A DNA stretch of 64,000 bases from assembly GCF_030705605.1 (NCBI RefSeq), contig NZ_JAPCKK010000016.1:186001-250000 (forward strand), given 5' to 3'. The position numbers were made by a program, and so were the translations under genes. Under the pieces are notes generated by a model that was not told the origin of the DNA, ran no database searches, and was given only the letters and a program-made list of their open reading frames with translations. Positions 16,022 to 24,977 of this stretch are shown one piece after another. Source of the DNA: Paenibacillus zeirhizosphaerae. Its GTDB lineage: Bacteria; Bacillota; Bacilli; Paenibacillales; Paenibacillaceae. The first letter of the stretch is position 1. Each line of letters begins with the position of its first letter.

Positions 16022-17500
16022 TTGGGCAAGCTTATCATTAATGCAGATGTTAATAAAGGGACGATCAACCGCAATCTGTACGGCCATTTTGCCGAGCATC
16101 TCGGACGCTGTATTTATGAAGGGATCTGGGTTGGACATGACTCCCCCATTCCGAATACGGAGGGCATGCGCAATGACGTGATCGAAGCGCTGCGTGTCCT
16201 GCGAATCCCTGTTCTGCGTTGGCCAGGAGGCTGCTTTGCCGACGCATATCTCTGGAAGGACGGTGTAGGGCCTGATGAGCAGCGTAAAAAGGTTGTAAAT
16301 GTTCATTGGGGCGGTGTCGTGGAAAACAACCATTTTGGCACACATGAATTCCTTCGTTTGTGCGAGCTCATTGATACAGAGCCTTACATTGCAGGCAATG
16401 TAGGCAGTGGGACCGTCCGTGAAATGGCCGAATGGGTAGAATACATAACGTTTGAAGGCGAGTCGCCCATGACGGAATGGCGCAAGACCAATGGACGCGA
16501 GGAGCCGTGGTCCTTGAAGTATTTCGGCATCGGCAATGAGAACTGGGGCTGTGGCGGCAATATGCGGCCGGAGTATTATTCGGACCTGTACCGCCACTAC
16601 TCCTCGTATGTCCGGAATTACGGTGCCAATAAAATATTCAAAATCGCATGCGGCCCCAACACCGCCGATTACAACTGGACCGAGGTGCTGATGCGCGAGT
16701 CCGGGAGCCTGATGGACGGCCTAAGCCTGCACTATTATACGACCCAGACCGGTGAGTGGAACAATAAAGGCCCGGCAACCGGGTTCGATGAGCAGTTATG
16801 GTTTCAAACGTTCAAGCAAACGATCTATATGGATGAATTAATCGAACGGCATGATGCGATCATGTCCAAATACGACCCGCAGAAAAAAGTCGCCCTTATG
16901 GTCGATGAATGGGGAACCTGGTATGACGTCGAGCCTGGCACCAATCCCGGCTTCCTGTACCAGCAGAATACGCTGCGTGATGCGCTGGTGGCTGCCGTCA
17001 ACTTGAACATTTTCCACAAGCATAATGACAGAGTACAGATGGCAAATATCGCGCAACTGGTCAATGTGCTGCAGGCTGTCATTCTGACCGAAGGCAACCG
17101 GATGCTGCTCACCCCCACCTATCATATTTTCGATATGTTCAAGGTTCACCAAGGCGCGGAGCGGATCGATCTCGTGCTGGAATCGCCACGTTATGAAATG
17201 AACGGCGAATCCATTGAACAGATCAGCGCATCCGCCTCGGTAGACGAAGGCGGCACAATGCACATTTCACTTTGCAATCTGCACCATGCCGATTCCGCTG
17301 AACTGCGCTGTGAGCTGCGCGGAACGAAAGCGGGGGCTGTCGCGGGCAAAATACTGCAAGCCTCCAGTCTGGACGCCCATAATACATTTGATGAGCCTGA
17401 ACAGGTCACCCCAGCAGATTTCCAAGACTTCCGGCAGGAGGACGGTATCTGGGTGATCAAGCTTCCGGCAGCATCCGTCGTTGTGCTGAGTGTACAATAA
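16022..17500 (+). CDS. abfA: Alpha-L-arabinofuranosidase, GH51, intracellular
   Basis: A glycoside hydrolase family 51 enzyme of about 492 residues that releases terminal L-arabinofuranose from arabinan or arabinoxylan oligosaccharides in the cytoplasm; there is no signal peptide. The acid/base Glu lies in [11 protein letters not shown] (about residue 175) and the nucleophile Glu in [11 protein letters not shown] (about 294); [20 protein letters not shown] is a family signature. GGAG (16009-16012) touches the ATG at 16013 but is nine bases before a TTG at 16022, so I favour the TTG; the ATG would add three residues. It probably shares substrates with the arabino-oligosaccharide ABC/GH127 operon at 39.7-45 kb. 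Confidence 0.94.
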   Translation: MGKLIINADVNKGTINRNLYGHFAEHLGRCIYEGIWVGHDSPIPNTEGMRNDVIEALRVLRIPVLRWPGGCFADAYLWKDGVGPDEQRKKVVNVHWGGVVENNHFGTHEFLRLCELIDTEPYIAGNVGSGTVREMAEWVEYITFEGESPMTEWRKTNGREEPWSLKYFGIGNENWGCGGNMRPEYYSDLYRHYSSYVRNYGANKIFKIACGPNTADYNWTEVLMRESGSLMDGLSLHYYTTQTGEWNNKGPATGFDEQLWFQTFKQTIYMDELIERHDAIMSKYDPQKKVALMVDEWGTWYDVEPGTNPGFLYQQNTLRDALVAAVNLNIFHKHNDRVQMANIAQLVNVLQAVILTEGNRMLLTPTYHIFDMFKVHQGAERIDLVLESPRYEMNGESIEQISASASVDEGGTMHISLCNLHHADSAELRCELRGTKAGAVAGKILQASSLDAHNTFDEPEQVTPADFQDFRQEDGIWVIKLPAASVVVLSVQ

Positions 17501-17514
17501 GGGGGATGGCATCC

Positions 17515-17799
17515 ATGTCCATGCTGCCCAGTGCTTCACAGGCAGATAACTTCTGTAAAGGCTGCACTGCAACGGTTCATATCTCAGAGGAAGAGATTCA
17601 AAAGCTGTTCGGTCATGTCGCCCGCATCCGTTCCGTTAAGCTGACGACAGAGGCAGAATATGAGCGGCGCATGCAGACCTGCCGGGCGTGCGAGGCTTTT
17701 CAATTGGGCACCACCTGCCGCTGGTGCGGCTGTCTGATGGAAATCAAGGCCAAGCTGCAGGCCTCAACCTGCCCCGCACCGGCAGGAAGCCGCTGGTAA
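17515..17799 (+). CDS. DUF6171-like cysteine-rich small protein
   Basis: A 94-residue protein with four CxxC-like sets (CKGC, CRAC, CRWCGC) plus a final CPAP, which suggests one or two zinc ribbons. The spacing and the terminal CPxxxW pattern match what I recall of DUF6171 family proteins, common in Paenibacillus; function is unknown. It starts 14 bases after the GH51 gene and may be co-transcribed. Of three in-frame ATGs (17506, 17515, 17521) the second is best spaced from AAGGGGG. Confidence 0.8.
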   Translation: MSMLPSASQADNFCKGCTATVHISEEEIQKLFGHVARIRSVKLTTEAEYERRMQTCRACEAFQLGTTCRWCGCLMEIKAKLQASTCPAPAGSRW

Positions 17800-17818
17800 A
17801 GCTGTCCCTCAGATTTAG

Positions 17819-17868
17819 CAAAAAGGTCAAGCACAGGAGCAAGTTTATCCCTGTTCTTGACCTTTTTG
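17819..17868. terminator. Bidirectional terminator
   Basis: Stem AAAAGGTCAAG-c-ACAGG / CCTGT-t-CTTGACCTTTTT between convergent genes, with T runs on either strand. Confidence 0.88.
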
Positions 17869-17876
17869 TACTCCCC

Positions 17877-19832
17877 TTACAACCAAATTTCCGTTACCTT
17901 TCCGCCTTCAAAAATGGCGGCTTTAAAATAAAAAGATCTGTCTCCGTATACCCATATTTCTACACCTGATTCATTACTTTTCGCGGTTGGACGGCCCCAG
18001 GCGAACTCTACCTGTGTCGTATTCATCCCAAAATCCACTTCATTATTTTTAATTTTGTTCCATACGGATGAGGACCAGTTATATTTCTTGTAGGGATCGT
18101 AGGTCAGGAACTGATCCGAATCGGACAGCATGTCCGGTATGCGTGAGGCTCCGATCTGAGAAGGCGTTTTGAAAATCTGGCCTCCCGGTGTCCGGAACAC
18201 AACGCTGAAGGAGCTTACCCCCATGGCATCTGAGCTGACCTCGATATCCTGGATGGTGACTTTGCCAAAACGCTCCCCGGCATTATAATAATTATTCACC
18301 CAATAGCTTTTGCCGATCAGCTTGACCAGACTTCCAAGCTCTATCGCCTTCTTGATCTTCGCAGTTTGAGAAGATTCAACAACCAGTTCGGAGCCGCCTA
18401 CAATCAATACCGCCTGTTGAAGCTTAGCATCCCATTGAACGGTTCCTTTTTTCAGATCAGTGATCAAACTTGCCGGAAATACCGTCTGCCCGTTGACCGT
18501 CTGCAGGGTACCTTTCAGTGTAATTGGTTTCCCGTTGACTGTAGCTGCTGCGCTGCCTTTCTTCATAGCTATTGTATCTTTGCCCAATTGCACCGTAAAT
18601 TTCTGCCCTGCTGCCGCAACCGAGCCGCCGAGTGTCTTGAAAACAGATTGCAGAGGCAGATACGCTTTATTGTTCAGCATAGCCGCACCGGTAAGATGTT
18701 CACCGGTCGTAACCGACAATGTAATGGCGGAAGAAAAGCCTCCGGTGTTAAGATTCACGGACGTGCTTCCGATACCGCGTACCTTCAGCGTCCCAGACTG
18801 CTGCAGCTCGGCCACCTGCGTCTGATCCACCATAATTTCTCCTGCCTCCGGATCACGAATCAGCTTATATCCATTGGAGTAGGTTTCATGCACCTGCAGC
18901 CGTATCGTATCGCCTACAGCCGCATTCACCTCACTGCTCATCAGGGAAACTCCGCTCAGTACCGGCACATTTAAGACAGTGCCAGTCCCGTTTTTATAAC
19001 CGATCCAGGAACCATCTCCCCTCTGTACAAAAAGCTCATTAGCTGAATCTACAAGCTTGACTGCGTCCGATATCCCGCTCAATTGTACTGGCTTGTAGCC
19101 CTGCATTCGATCGTAGGTCCAAACAGAACCGTCCTGGTGAGCGGCATACAGCGTATGTGTGCCTTTCTTCCAAAGCATGGAGCGGATATCCTGTCCTACC
19201 TCCACCGGCTCCTCATCTGTCATCAGATCCAGCATAACGACACGGCCATCCTGTCGAAGCACCGCGGCATATGCGCTATTCATCCGGATATCAACGGCAT
19301 TGTCTACATGACCGACGATTCGGGGCTTGGAACCTTGGTATCCTGAAGAATAATATATGTCCCCCGATTCGGTAATAACCGTAAACTGCTCCTCCAGCTT
19401 GTCTCCATCTACTACTCCGGAAAGTCCGTCAATGGTTTGGCCGCCAACGAGCACCGATCCATTCTTTTTAATCGTCAGACCTTCTCCGGAAATCTCGGAA
19501 ATCCCGGCAGATTGCGCAGGTATCACAGCTTCACCGGTCGCCGTGCTCCAGGATAAGGATTGACCATTCTTTGTCCAGCCATAGTGGCTGGAACCCTTGC
19601 CCGCCGTAATTCCCTCCAAATTTAAGTGCTGCAGCACAGGACCGTCAACGCTGGTGGTCCATAAGGAGCCATCATCAAGAATATAGTTGCTGCGGTCAAT
19701 GACATCGGCTATTTGGGCGGTTTTCCATGTGTTGCTGACCGCAGCCTGACCCGCTGATACAGGTACTGCCGTCATAGGTGCCGCTGCCGCAAATAGCAAA
19801 GAAACGGCAAGAATTGCTGCTGCTTGTTTCAT
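17877..19832 (-). CDS. Secreted stalk-domain protein with RCC1-like repeats and copper amine oxidase N-like domain
   Basis: A 651-residue exported protein. A signal peptide spans roughly residues 1-28 (AAAILAVSLLFAAAAPMTAVPVSA). Residues about 40-270 contain repeats of the RCC1/beta-propeller type (VLRQDGRVVMLDL, AAHQDGSVWTYDR, VQRGDGSWIGYKN). A Big-like domain follows (near 290-380), then a copper-amine-oxidase-N 'stalk' domain (AYLPLQSVFKTLGG ... TVNGKPITLKG ... GQTVFPASLI, about 390-480), and a C-terminal beta domain. Such proteins are abundant on Paenibacillus surfaces and probably bind cell wall or other proteins; no catalytic site is visible. AAGGGGAG precedes the ATG. Confidence 0.82.
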   Translation of the reverse strand: MKQAAAILAVSLLFAAAAPMTAVPVSAGQAAVSNTWKTAQIADVIDRSNYILDDGSLWTTSVDGPVLQHLNLEGITAGKGSSHYGWTKNGQSLSWSTATGEAVIPAQSAGISEISGEGLTIKKNGSVLVGGQTIDGLSGVVDGDKLEEQFTVITESGDIYYSSGYQGSKPRIVGHVDNAVDIRMNSAYAAVLRQDGRVVMLDLMTDEEPVEVGQDIRSMLWKKGTHTLYAAHQDGSVWTYDRMQGYKPVQLSGISDAVKLVDSANELFVQRGDGSWIGYKNGTGTVLNVPVLSGVSLMSSEVNAAVGDTIRLQVHETYSNGYKLIRDPEAGEIMVDQTQVAELQQSGTLKVRGIGSTSVNLNTGGFSSAITLSVTTGEHLTGAAMLNNKAYLPLQSVFKTLGGSVAAAGQKFTVQLGKDTIAMKKGSAAATVNGKPITLKGTLQTVNGQTVFPASLITDLKKGTVQWDAKLQQAVLIVGGSELVVESSQTAKIKKAIELGSLVKLIGKSYWVNNYYNAGERFGKVTIQDIEVSSDAMGVSSFSVVFRTPGGQIFKTPSQIGASRIPDMLSDSDQFLTYDPYKKYNWSSSVWNKIKNNEVDFGMNTTQVEFAWGRPTAKSNESGVEIWVYGDRSFYFKAAIFEGGKVTEIWL

Positions 19833-20131
19833 AAGTGCTCCCCTTTTATGAATGTAAAATATGATTCTCTGAACATAGGAAAAAAGACCCTCCTAATTAT
19901 ACTAGAAAACCCTTCACATTTCCTTTATTTTCTTATATAGCAATAGCCTACGCTGGCTTCACATCATTCCAAGCAGCTTCGCAAAATCATAGGCAGGATA
20001 TATAGCCCGCTTTCGAGCATGAATTTACTATTATTCACCCAAATTAAGTGAATTTTAAGCTTAGCGACATTTTTCATTAAGGTTGGACATATATAATTAT
20101 ACTAATAATCGTTTTCCGGGGAGGGCTTAAG
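19833..20131. other. Intergenic region, no gene seen
   Basis: Nearly 300 AT-rich bases between the divergent stalk-protein gene and the small gene at 20132. It should hold both promoters; a -35-like TTGGAC at 20083 lies near AT-rich -10-like sequence, but no convincing full promoter or operator could be fixed. Confidence 0.5.
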
Positions 20132-20296
20132 ATGACCGACAGAGCGTATACATCATTGTGGATGACCCAATTTTTAAGAGGTACTGACCAGGAGAAGAGG
20201 CAGCGGATTCAGGAGGCCAAGCGGAACAATGATATAGATTTGATCAGCAGCATCTATTTTCATCTTTCGCTGCGCAATCAGGAGCATTTACTATAA
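20132..20296 (+). CDS. Small hypothetical protein, 54 residues
   Basis: An unrecognised 54-residue protein starting MTDRAYTSLWMTQFLRGTD and ending SLRNQEHLL. It is rich in charged residues and helical (EKRQRIQEAKRNNDIDLISSIYFHLSL). A GGGGAGGG site precedes the ATG with good spacing and the reading frame is intact. The helix resembles in style the short adaptor-like 'IDEAL' motifs of Firmicutes, but this is only a resemblance. It is the first of three small plus-strand genes. Confidence 0.6.
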   Translation: MTDRAYTSLWMTQFLRGTDQEKRQRIQEAKRNNDIDLISSIYFHLSLRNQEHLL

Positions 20297-20407
20297 TGGC
20301 AATTGCATAGCTTTCATTGCCTGCTCCTATTCACCTTTGCCCATGCATTTCATATGATGAATGTAGATGAAGCCTCTCTAACTCATGCTGAGATGAAGGA
20401 GGAGTAT

Positions 20408-20527
20408 ATGATGAATCATTCTGCCCGGAACATCAACCTTATCGTATTTATCATCGTCTCTTTGGCATTTATCTTCGGATTTGGGAAACTTACACCCAGT
20501 AATTCTGACACCATTATCCTATCATAA
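20408..20527 (+). CDS. Small single-span membrane protein, 39 residues
   Basis: A 39-residue peptide with one hydrophobic span (INLIVFIIVSLAFIFGFG) and short polar tails. GGAGGAG lies three bases before the ATG at 20408 (a second ATG follows directly). A longer frame from 20303 exists but has no ribosome site. It lies between two other small genes and may act with them; function unknown. Confidence 0.55.
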   Translation: MMNHSARNINLIVFIIVSLAFIFGFGKLTPSNSDTIILS

Positions 20528-20556
20528 TGACCTAGCGCACGTAGGAGGGAAGCGTA

Positions 20557-20829
20557 ATGGCTAATCAGAAAAATGGCAGAGCCAAAAAAAAGGCTGCTGT
20601 GCGCCAGAGCCCTCCTCCTCTATCCCAATTAACCCCTCAGCAAATTGCGGTCATCGCCGGTCTGCTTTCCAATGCTTTAATTGTGGAGTCCATCCTGGTG
20701 GATAAGGATCAGCAACTGGAAATCGTACTAAGCGGCTCCTTACGACGGCACGGCAAACTGGATCATCTTTTGTCCAAACTGGATGCTACCTCACTTCGTG
20801 ATTTTTTCGATGCTATGAATAAAAGTTGA
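20557..20829 (+). CDS. Small hypothetical protein, 90 residues
   Basis: A 90-residue soluble protein. The basic N-terminus (NQKNGRAKKKAAVRQ) is followed by a helical/beta segment (LTPQQIAVIAGLLSNALIVESILVDKDQQLEIVLSGSL) and a C-terminal helix. It is not recognised with certainty. A GTAGGAGGGAAGCGTA ribosome site precedes the ATG. The KKK-rich tail before a compact domain could contact nucleic acid or membrane, but nothing proves it. Confidence 0.65.
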   Translation: MANQKNGRAKKKAAVRQSPPPLSQLTPQQIAVIAGLLSNALIVESILVDKDQQLEIVLSGSLRRHGKLDHLLSKLDATSLRDFFDAMNKS

Positions 20830-21107
20830 TTTTTAGAGAAGCACACTATTCTAAAACCAACAACCTCCACACTCTGAAGCTTAGCTTCTATTTCTTGGAC
20901 AAGTTCCCTAAATCCTGAGCAGCATCTAGGCTTAAGATGACGATGATAACAAAAGAACAGCTCAATTATGGTAGTCATCTGACCATAATCAATAGCTGTT
21001 CCTGCCTTTCTAACATCTATTGCATCATACGATTTATATCCTTCTATCCGCTCATCCGTTGCAAATGGACTACTTGGGTTTGATTTCTCCCAGGTATGGA
21101 TCGGAAC
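20830..21107. other. Intergenic region between convergent genes
   Basis: About 280 bases with no supported gene. The only structure found is the stem-loop at 20956-21000. Confidence 0.5.
20956..21000 (-). terminator. Probable dctA terminator
   Basis: Two-part stem AACAGCT...ATTATGGT / ACCATAAT...AGCTGTT; on the minus strand it is followed by CTTTTGTT. It lies about 110 bases after the dctA stop. Confidence 0.55.
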
Positions 21108-22475
21108 CTAATTGGAACGCAGCGGTTCTATTGGCACCGCCACCTGGCCGTGTTCAAGTGAGACAGATGGAAGAGATGCGGCGAGCTTTCGTTCAGCATC
21201 TTCTCTCTCCAAGTCTTGCTCACTAATCTCACCAGACAATACCCCGCGCATACGCTTCTGATCGAGCAGCCCCTCCCATTTTGCTACAACAAAAGCGGCT
21301 ACACAGTTCCCCATTAGATTAGTGAAGACTCGCATCGTATCCATAAACCGGTCTGCGCCGAGCAGCAGCGCGACTACAGCTACCGGGAAAGCGTTGAGGG
21401 CAGCCGCCGTGGCGGACAAGGCCAGAAAGGCTGAACCCGGAACCCCAGCCATGCCCTTGGAGCTAAGCATCAACACCAGCAGCATCGTAATTTCCTGCCC
21501 TAAAGTCAGTTCAATGCCAACCGCCTGCGCAAGGAACACGGTAGCAAGCGACAGATAGATGGATGCCCCGTCCAGATTGAACGAATACCCGGTGGGTACA
21601 ACCAGCCCCACAACAGCACGGTCGCAGCCTGCCTTGGTCAGTTTATCCATCATCCGCGGCATGACCACCTCCGAAGATGCGGTGCCGATAGCCAGCATGA
21701 TTTCAGCGCGTGTATATCTCACAAACTGTAGAAAGTTCAGGCCAGTAATCCACCACGCTGCCAGCGCCAGCAGGACCAAAAATAGCAGTGCTGCACCATA
21801 ACAGGCCAGGATGAGCATACCGAACGAGGACAGCGTAGCTACACCGTAGGCTCCCACCGTGTAGGCCATCGCTCCAAAAGCTCCGATCGGGGCGAGCTTC
21901 ATGACATAACCGATAATGCGGAAAACGATGCCCAGCACTTGTTCGATCAGGGTCAGGACATTCTCCTTCGCCTTGTGCTCTGTTGCAGAAAGTGCTACCC
22001 CGAACAGGCAGGCGAACAGAAGCACCTGCAGCAATGCATTCTGGGCAAAAGCATCCACAACGCTGGTAGGAATGATGTTCAGAATGAACTCGACCACACC
22101 AGGCAGATGGGACCCATTTGTCTTGGCTTCAATGCCGTTTGCATCCAGTGTGGACGGATCAATATTCATGTCTGCTCCAGGGCGAAACAGATTAGCCGCC
22201 GTTAAACCGAGCACCAGCGCGATAGTGGTTGCAATTTCAAACCAGATGATCGCCTTCATGCCAATCCGCCCTACCGATTTAATGTCTCCGATTTTAGCGA
22301 TTCCCGTGACAATCACCAGGAAAATCAGCGGTGCAATGACCATTTTGATGAGCTTGATGAACCCGGTTCCAAGCGGCTGCAGCATACTGCCCAGATCAGG
22401 CCACAGCACACCAACGGTGATGCCAATCACCACGGCGATGATGATTTGAAAAAAAAGTGATTTCACAAAAGACAT
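21108..22475 (-). CDS. dctA: C4-dicarboxylate:cation symporter, DctA type (DAACS family)
   Basis: A 455-residue membrane transporter with eight or so hydrophobic segments and two hairpin-loop regions. Hallmarks of the dicarboxylate/amino acid:cation symporters are present: the serine-rich GTASSEVVMPRMM loop, VPTGYSFNLDGASIYLSLATVFLAQ, SSKGMAGVPGSAF and the C-terminal GADRFMDTMRVFTNLMGN. The NLDGASIYL form is that of DctA (succinate, malate, fumarate) rather than GltP. The ATG at 22475 is chosen over an upstream in-frame start because GGGAGAG lies eight bases before it. It is monocistronic. Confidence 0.9.
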   Translation of the reverse strand: MSFVKSLFFQIIIAVVIGITVGVLWPDLGSMLQPLGTGFIKLIKMVIAPLIFLVIVTGIAKIGDIKSVGRIGMKAIIWFEIATTIALVLGLTAANLFRPGADMNIDPSTLDANGIEAKTNGSHLPGVVEFILNIIPTSVVDAFAQNALLQVLLFACLFGVALSATEHKAKENVLTLIEQVLGIVFRIIGYVMKLAPIGAFGAMAYTVGAYGVATLSSFGMLILACYGAALLFLVLLALAAWWITGLNFLQFVRYTRAEIMLAIGTASSEVVMPRMMDKLTKAGCDRAVVGLVVPTGYSFNLDGASIYLSLATVFLAQAVGIELTLGQEITMLLVLMLSSKGMAGVPGSAFLALSATAAALNAFPVAVVALLLGADRFMDTMRVFTNLMGNCVAAFVVAKWEGLLDQKRMRGVLSGEISEQDLEREDAERKLAASLPSVSLEHGQVAVPIEPLRSN

Positions 22476-22691
22476 TAAACGATCTCTCCCTTGCGTCGGA
22501 TGGATTAACGTACTGTTCACGTGTAACTTTTTATACCATCCAGGATCAGAAGACAACAATGAAATATCTTTAATTTTGTGAATTCATACAAGTTGAGAAA
22601 CCAAATTTAGATGCGAAAACGGAAAAAGACGAATGTTACGTCAATAAAAATGACACAACATCCACCTTTAGGACAAAATTATGATCATTCT

Positions 22692-23768
22692 CTAGATCGC
22701 CACATTCCCCACCTTATGGACAAGATACATCATCCCGCCCAGAAATAAAGCAAGCCCTACATACCCAAGACCAAACTTCAAGCGGGACGCCAGAGGCACT
22801 TCATAATAGCTGTCATTTTCGAACACAGCATAGTCAACAGCCACATGGATTCTTAAATGAAGACCACTCTCCGCTTCCAGGGGCTCAATTTTATACACAT
22901 GGACCCGCTCTATGATCCCCTGCCGAGGCAACGCAAGAGTGCCCTCAAAATCCATGCTTTCCCACAGCACTTTAACGTACTGTCTTCCTTCCCGGTCACT
23001 ATATGTCATGTAAGGCAGCTCCCGCCGGTGTTCCGGTCCGGGAATAAGCATCCCCTGTTCCTTCAAATGCTCTACCGGAAGCAAAAAGCTGTCGGTTTCG
23101 ATTTCACTTTGTTCGTTCGGACGGCGCCGAATGTATTTTTTGTACAAATCAAAGGCGAACATGCCCCAAATAATAAAGAACACAAAGGATTTCAAATAAA
23201 TAATGACAACCAGTCCCCCAACCAGACCGACCACCCATAACCAGCGGGTAACCGCAGTGGCAATGCGTCCGCCATCGAGAGGATGAATCGGAAGCAGATT
23301 AATCAGGTTGAGGAAAAAGCCTACATAGGATAACGCATATAATAGCGGACTATCCGTTATATAAGCAGCGACGAAAACGGCTGTCGAACCAACCGTCCCA
23401 AGCAGTGGCCCACCAAAAGCCATATAAGCCTCTGTAACTGCATCCTGCGGATGCTTCTTCAATGCAATCAATGCACCTAAGAACGGAATGAAGACAGGTG
23501 CACTAACCGGTAGCCCCTTCCGTTTTGCGGCAATAACATGCCCCAATTCATGAACAAACAGTAGCAGGACAAACCCGATCGCAAATGACCATGGGTAGAT
23601 CAAGGCATATGCACCGATGGAAGCCGCCATAGAAAGCAGCGCACCGCCGAATTTCCCCAGCTTCAGCAAAGCCAACAAAGACTTCCCTTTGGCCAGAAGG
23701 AGCACGATTACAGCACCCCAGGACCAAATGGACGAAGATTTCTTGCTTTCTTCCTGCTTCAGTACCAT
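22692..23768 (-). CDS. Site-2-protease-like M50 membrane metalloprotease
   Basis: A 358-residue polytopic membrane protein. The zinc site is complete: HELGH in VLLLFVHELGHVIAAKR (about residue 76) and the distal Asp motif NLLPIHPLDGGRI (about residue 160), both inside membrane segments. The C-terminal 130 residues are soluble, ending in one more membrane span. No PDZ domain is seen, so it belongs to the simple Rip/SpoIVFB-like group of intramembrane proteases; the substrate is unknown. It is monocistronic and convergent with nothing nearby. Confidence 0.9.
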   Translation of the reverse strand: MVLKQEESKKSSSIWSWGAVIVLLLAKGKSLLALLKLGKFGGALLSMAASIGAYALIYPWSFAIGFVLLLFVHELGHVIAAKRKGLPVSAPVFIPFLGALIALKKHPQDAVTEAYMAFGGPLLGTVGSTAVFVAAYITDSPLLYALSYVGFFLNLINLLPIHPLDGGRIATAVTRWLWVVGLVGGLVVIIYLKSFVFFIIWGMFAFDLYKKYIRRRPNEQSEIETDSFLLPVEHLKEQGMLIPGPEHRRELPYMTYSDREGRQYVKVLWESMDFEGTLALPRQGIIERVHVYKIEPLEAESGLHLRIHVAVDYAVFENDSYYEVPLASRLKFGLGYVGLALFLGGMMYLVHKVGNVAI

Positions 23769-23852
23769 CAATCCTTCCTGAATTTGAATTCATCATGAGA
23801 TCACACTTCACTATTTTACAAGCAGTTGCCCCATAAGATAAACTAAATAAAG

Positions 23853-23886
23853 AAAAAAAGCCGCCGTATACATAAACGGCAAGCTT
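23853..23886 (-). terminator. Terminator of the znuCBA operon
   Basis: Minus-strand stem GCCGTTTA.. / TATACGGC with GGCTTTTTTTC after it, just downstream of znuA. Confidence 0.75.
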
Positions 23887-23899
23887 AGTCTGGACCTCA

Positions 23900-24919
23900 T
23901 TATTCATTCAATGCTGTAGTCAGTGCCTTTAGATTCTCCTGCATGACCGCGATATAATCACGATTATTCTTGATATCATCCTCAGTCAGCCCTTCCAGCG
24001 GGTTCAGCACAGCGGTCTTGGCTCCGATCTCCCCGGCAATCGTCTGGGCTACTTTGGGATCGACTAGCGTTTCGAAGAAAATCGTCTTCACCCCGTGCTC
24101 TTTGGCAAACTGTACGATCTCGGCCATTTGATCCGGGGACGGCTCCTGATCAGGGGACAGGCCGGAGATCGGCACCTGTGTCAGACCATATTCATGTGCA
24201 AGATAGGCAAATGCGGCATGCTGAGTGACAAGCTCCTTGTTCTTGACATTAGCAAGGCCGTTTCTGTAAGCCGTATCCAGCTCCTGAAGCTTGGCGATAT
24301 AGGCATTCGCATTTGCTTCATAGTCAGCCTGGTTGGCGGGATCCGCCTTAATCAGAGCCTGCTCTATCGCTTTAACTTCCTTCTGGGCAAGCACGGGACT
24401 CAGCCACACATGTGGATCTTGGGCGTAATCATGGGAATGGCCCTCTTCTTCCCCATGCGCCTGCTCCTCACCTTCGTGGGAGTGCTCTTCTGCCTCATGT
24501 TCATGTTCCGCTTCTGCACTTTCAGTAAGATCTATACCGCTCGTAGCTTCTATAACAATCCGTTGATCATTGCCGGTACTGGCCAATGCGTCTTCCACCC
24601 AGGTTTCCACGATGCCGTTGTATACAAATACATCGGCCTCCTGGATCTGTGCCATGTCCTTGGCGCTTGGCTCCCAATCATGAGGCTCCGTTCCGGTAGG
24701 CACCAGTGCCGTTACGTTGGCATGTTCCCCGGCGACCTGTCTGCTGAACTCATACATGGGATAAAATGTCGTCACAATATTCAGCTTGTCACCGTCCGCG
24801 CCCGACTCCGCACCATTTCCCGCCCCTGTGCTTGTGCTGCCTGCGCCAGATCCGCAGCCTGCCAATGCAAGCACAAGTCCAGCACTGACCAACCATGATT
24901 TTGCAAAAAACTTGTTCAA
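23900..24919 (-). CDS. znuA: Zinc ABC transporter, substrate-binding lipoprotein
   Basis: A 339-residue cluster A-I metal-binding lipoprotein. The lipobox is LALAGC, with Cys near residue 22. Metal ligands of ZnuA/AdcA type are seen: PTGTEPHDWEPS (His), DPHVWLSP (His), TQHAAFAYLAHEYGL (His) and FFETLVDPK (Glu). Between the first and second ligands there is a His/Glu-rich loop (about residues 125-160) that is typical for zinc rather than manganese binding. The start is TTG with GGGGAGAGAG upstream. It is the last gene of znuC-znuB-znuA and is expected to be Zur-repressed. Confidence 0.94.
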   Translation of the reverse strand: MNKFFAKSWLVSAGLVLALAGCGSGAGSTSTGAGNGAESGADGDKLNIVTTFYPMYEFSRQVAGEHANVTALVPTGTEPHDWEPSAKDMAQIQEADVFVYNGIVETWVEDALASTGNDQRIVIEATSGIDLTESAEAEHEHEAEEHSHEGEEQAHGEEEGHSHDYAQDPHVWLSPVLAQKEVKAIEQALIKADPANQADYEANANAYIAKLQELDTAYRNGLANVKNKELVTQHAAFAYLAHEYGLTQVPISGLSPDQEPSPDQMAEIVQFAKEHGVKTIFFETLVDPKVAQTIAGEIGAKTAVLNPLEGLTEDDIKNNRDYIAVMQENLKALTTALNE

Positions 24920-24977
24920 TACTCTCTCCCCTATCTATATCGTTCTAAATCCTTCTATATCGTTCAAACAGCCAACA

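Noticed and set aside
18366..18974. A 202-residue plus-strand frame inside the stalk-domain gene
   Set aside because: It is antisense to a secreted protein with clear domains and has no start signals.
20763..20978. A 71-residue minus-strand frame at the end of the 90-residue small gene
   Set aside because: No ribosome site; overlaps a better-supported small gene and a stem-loop.
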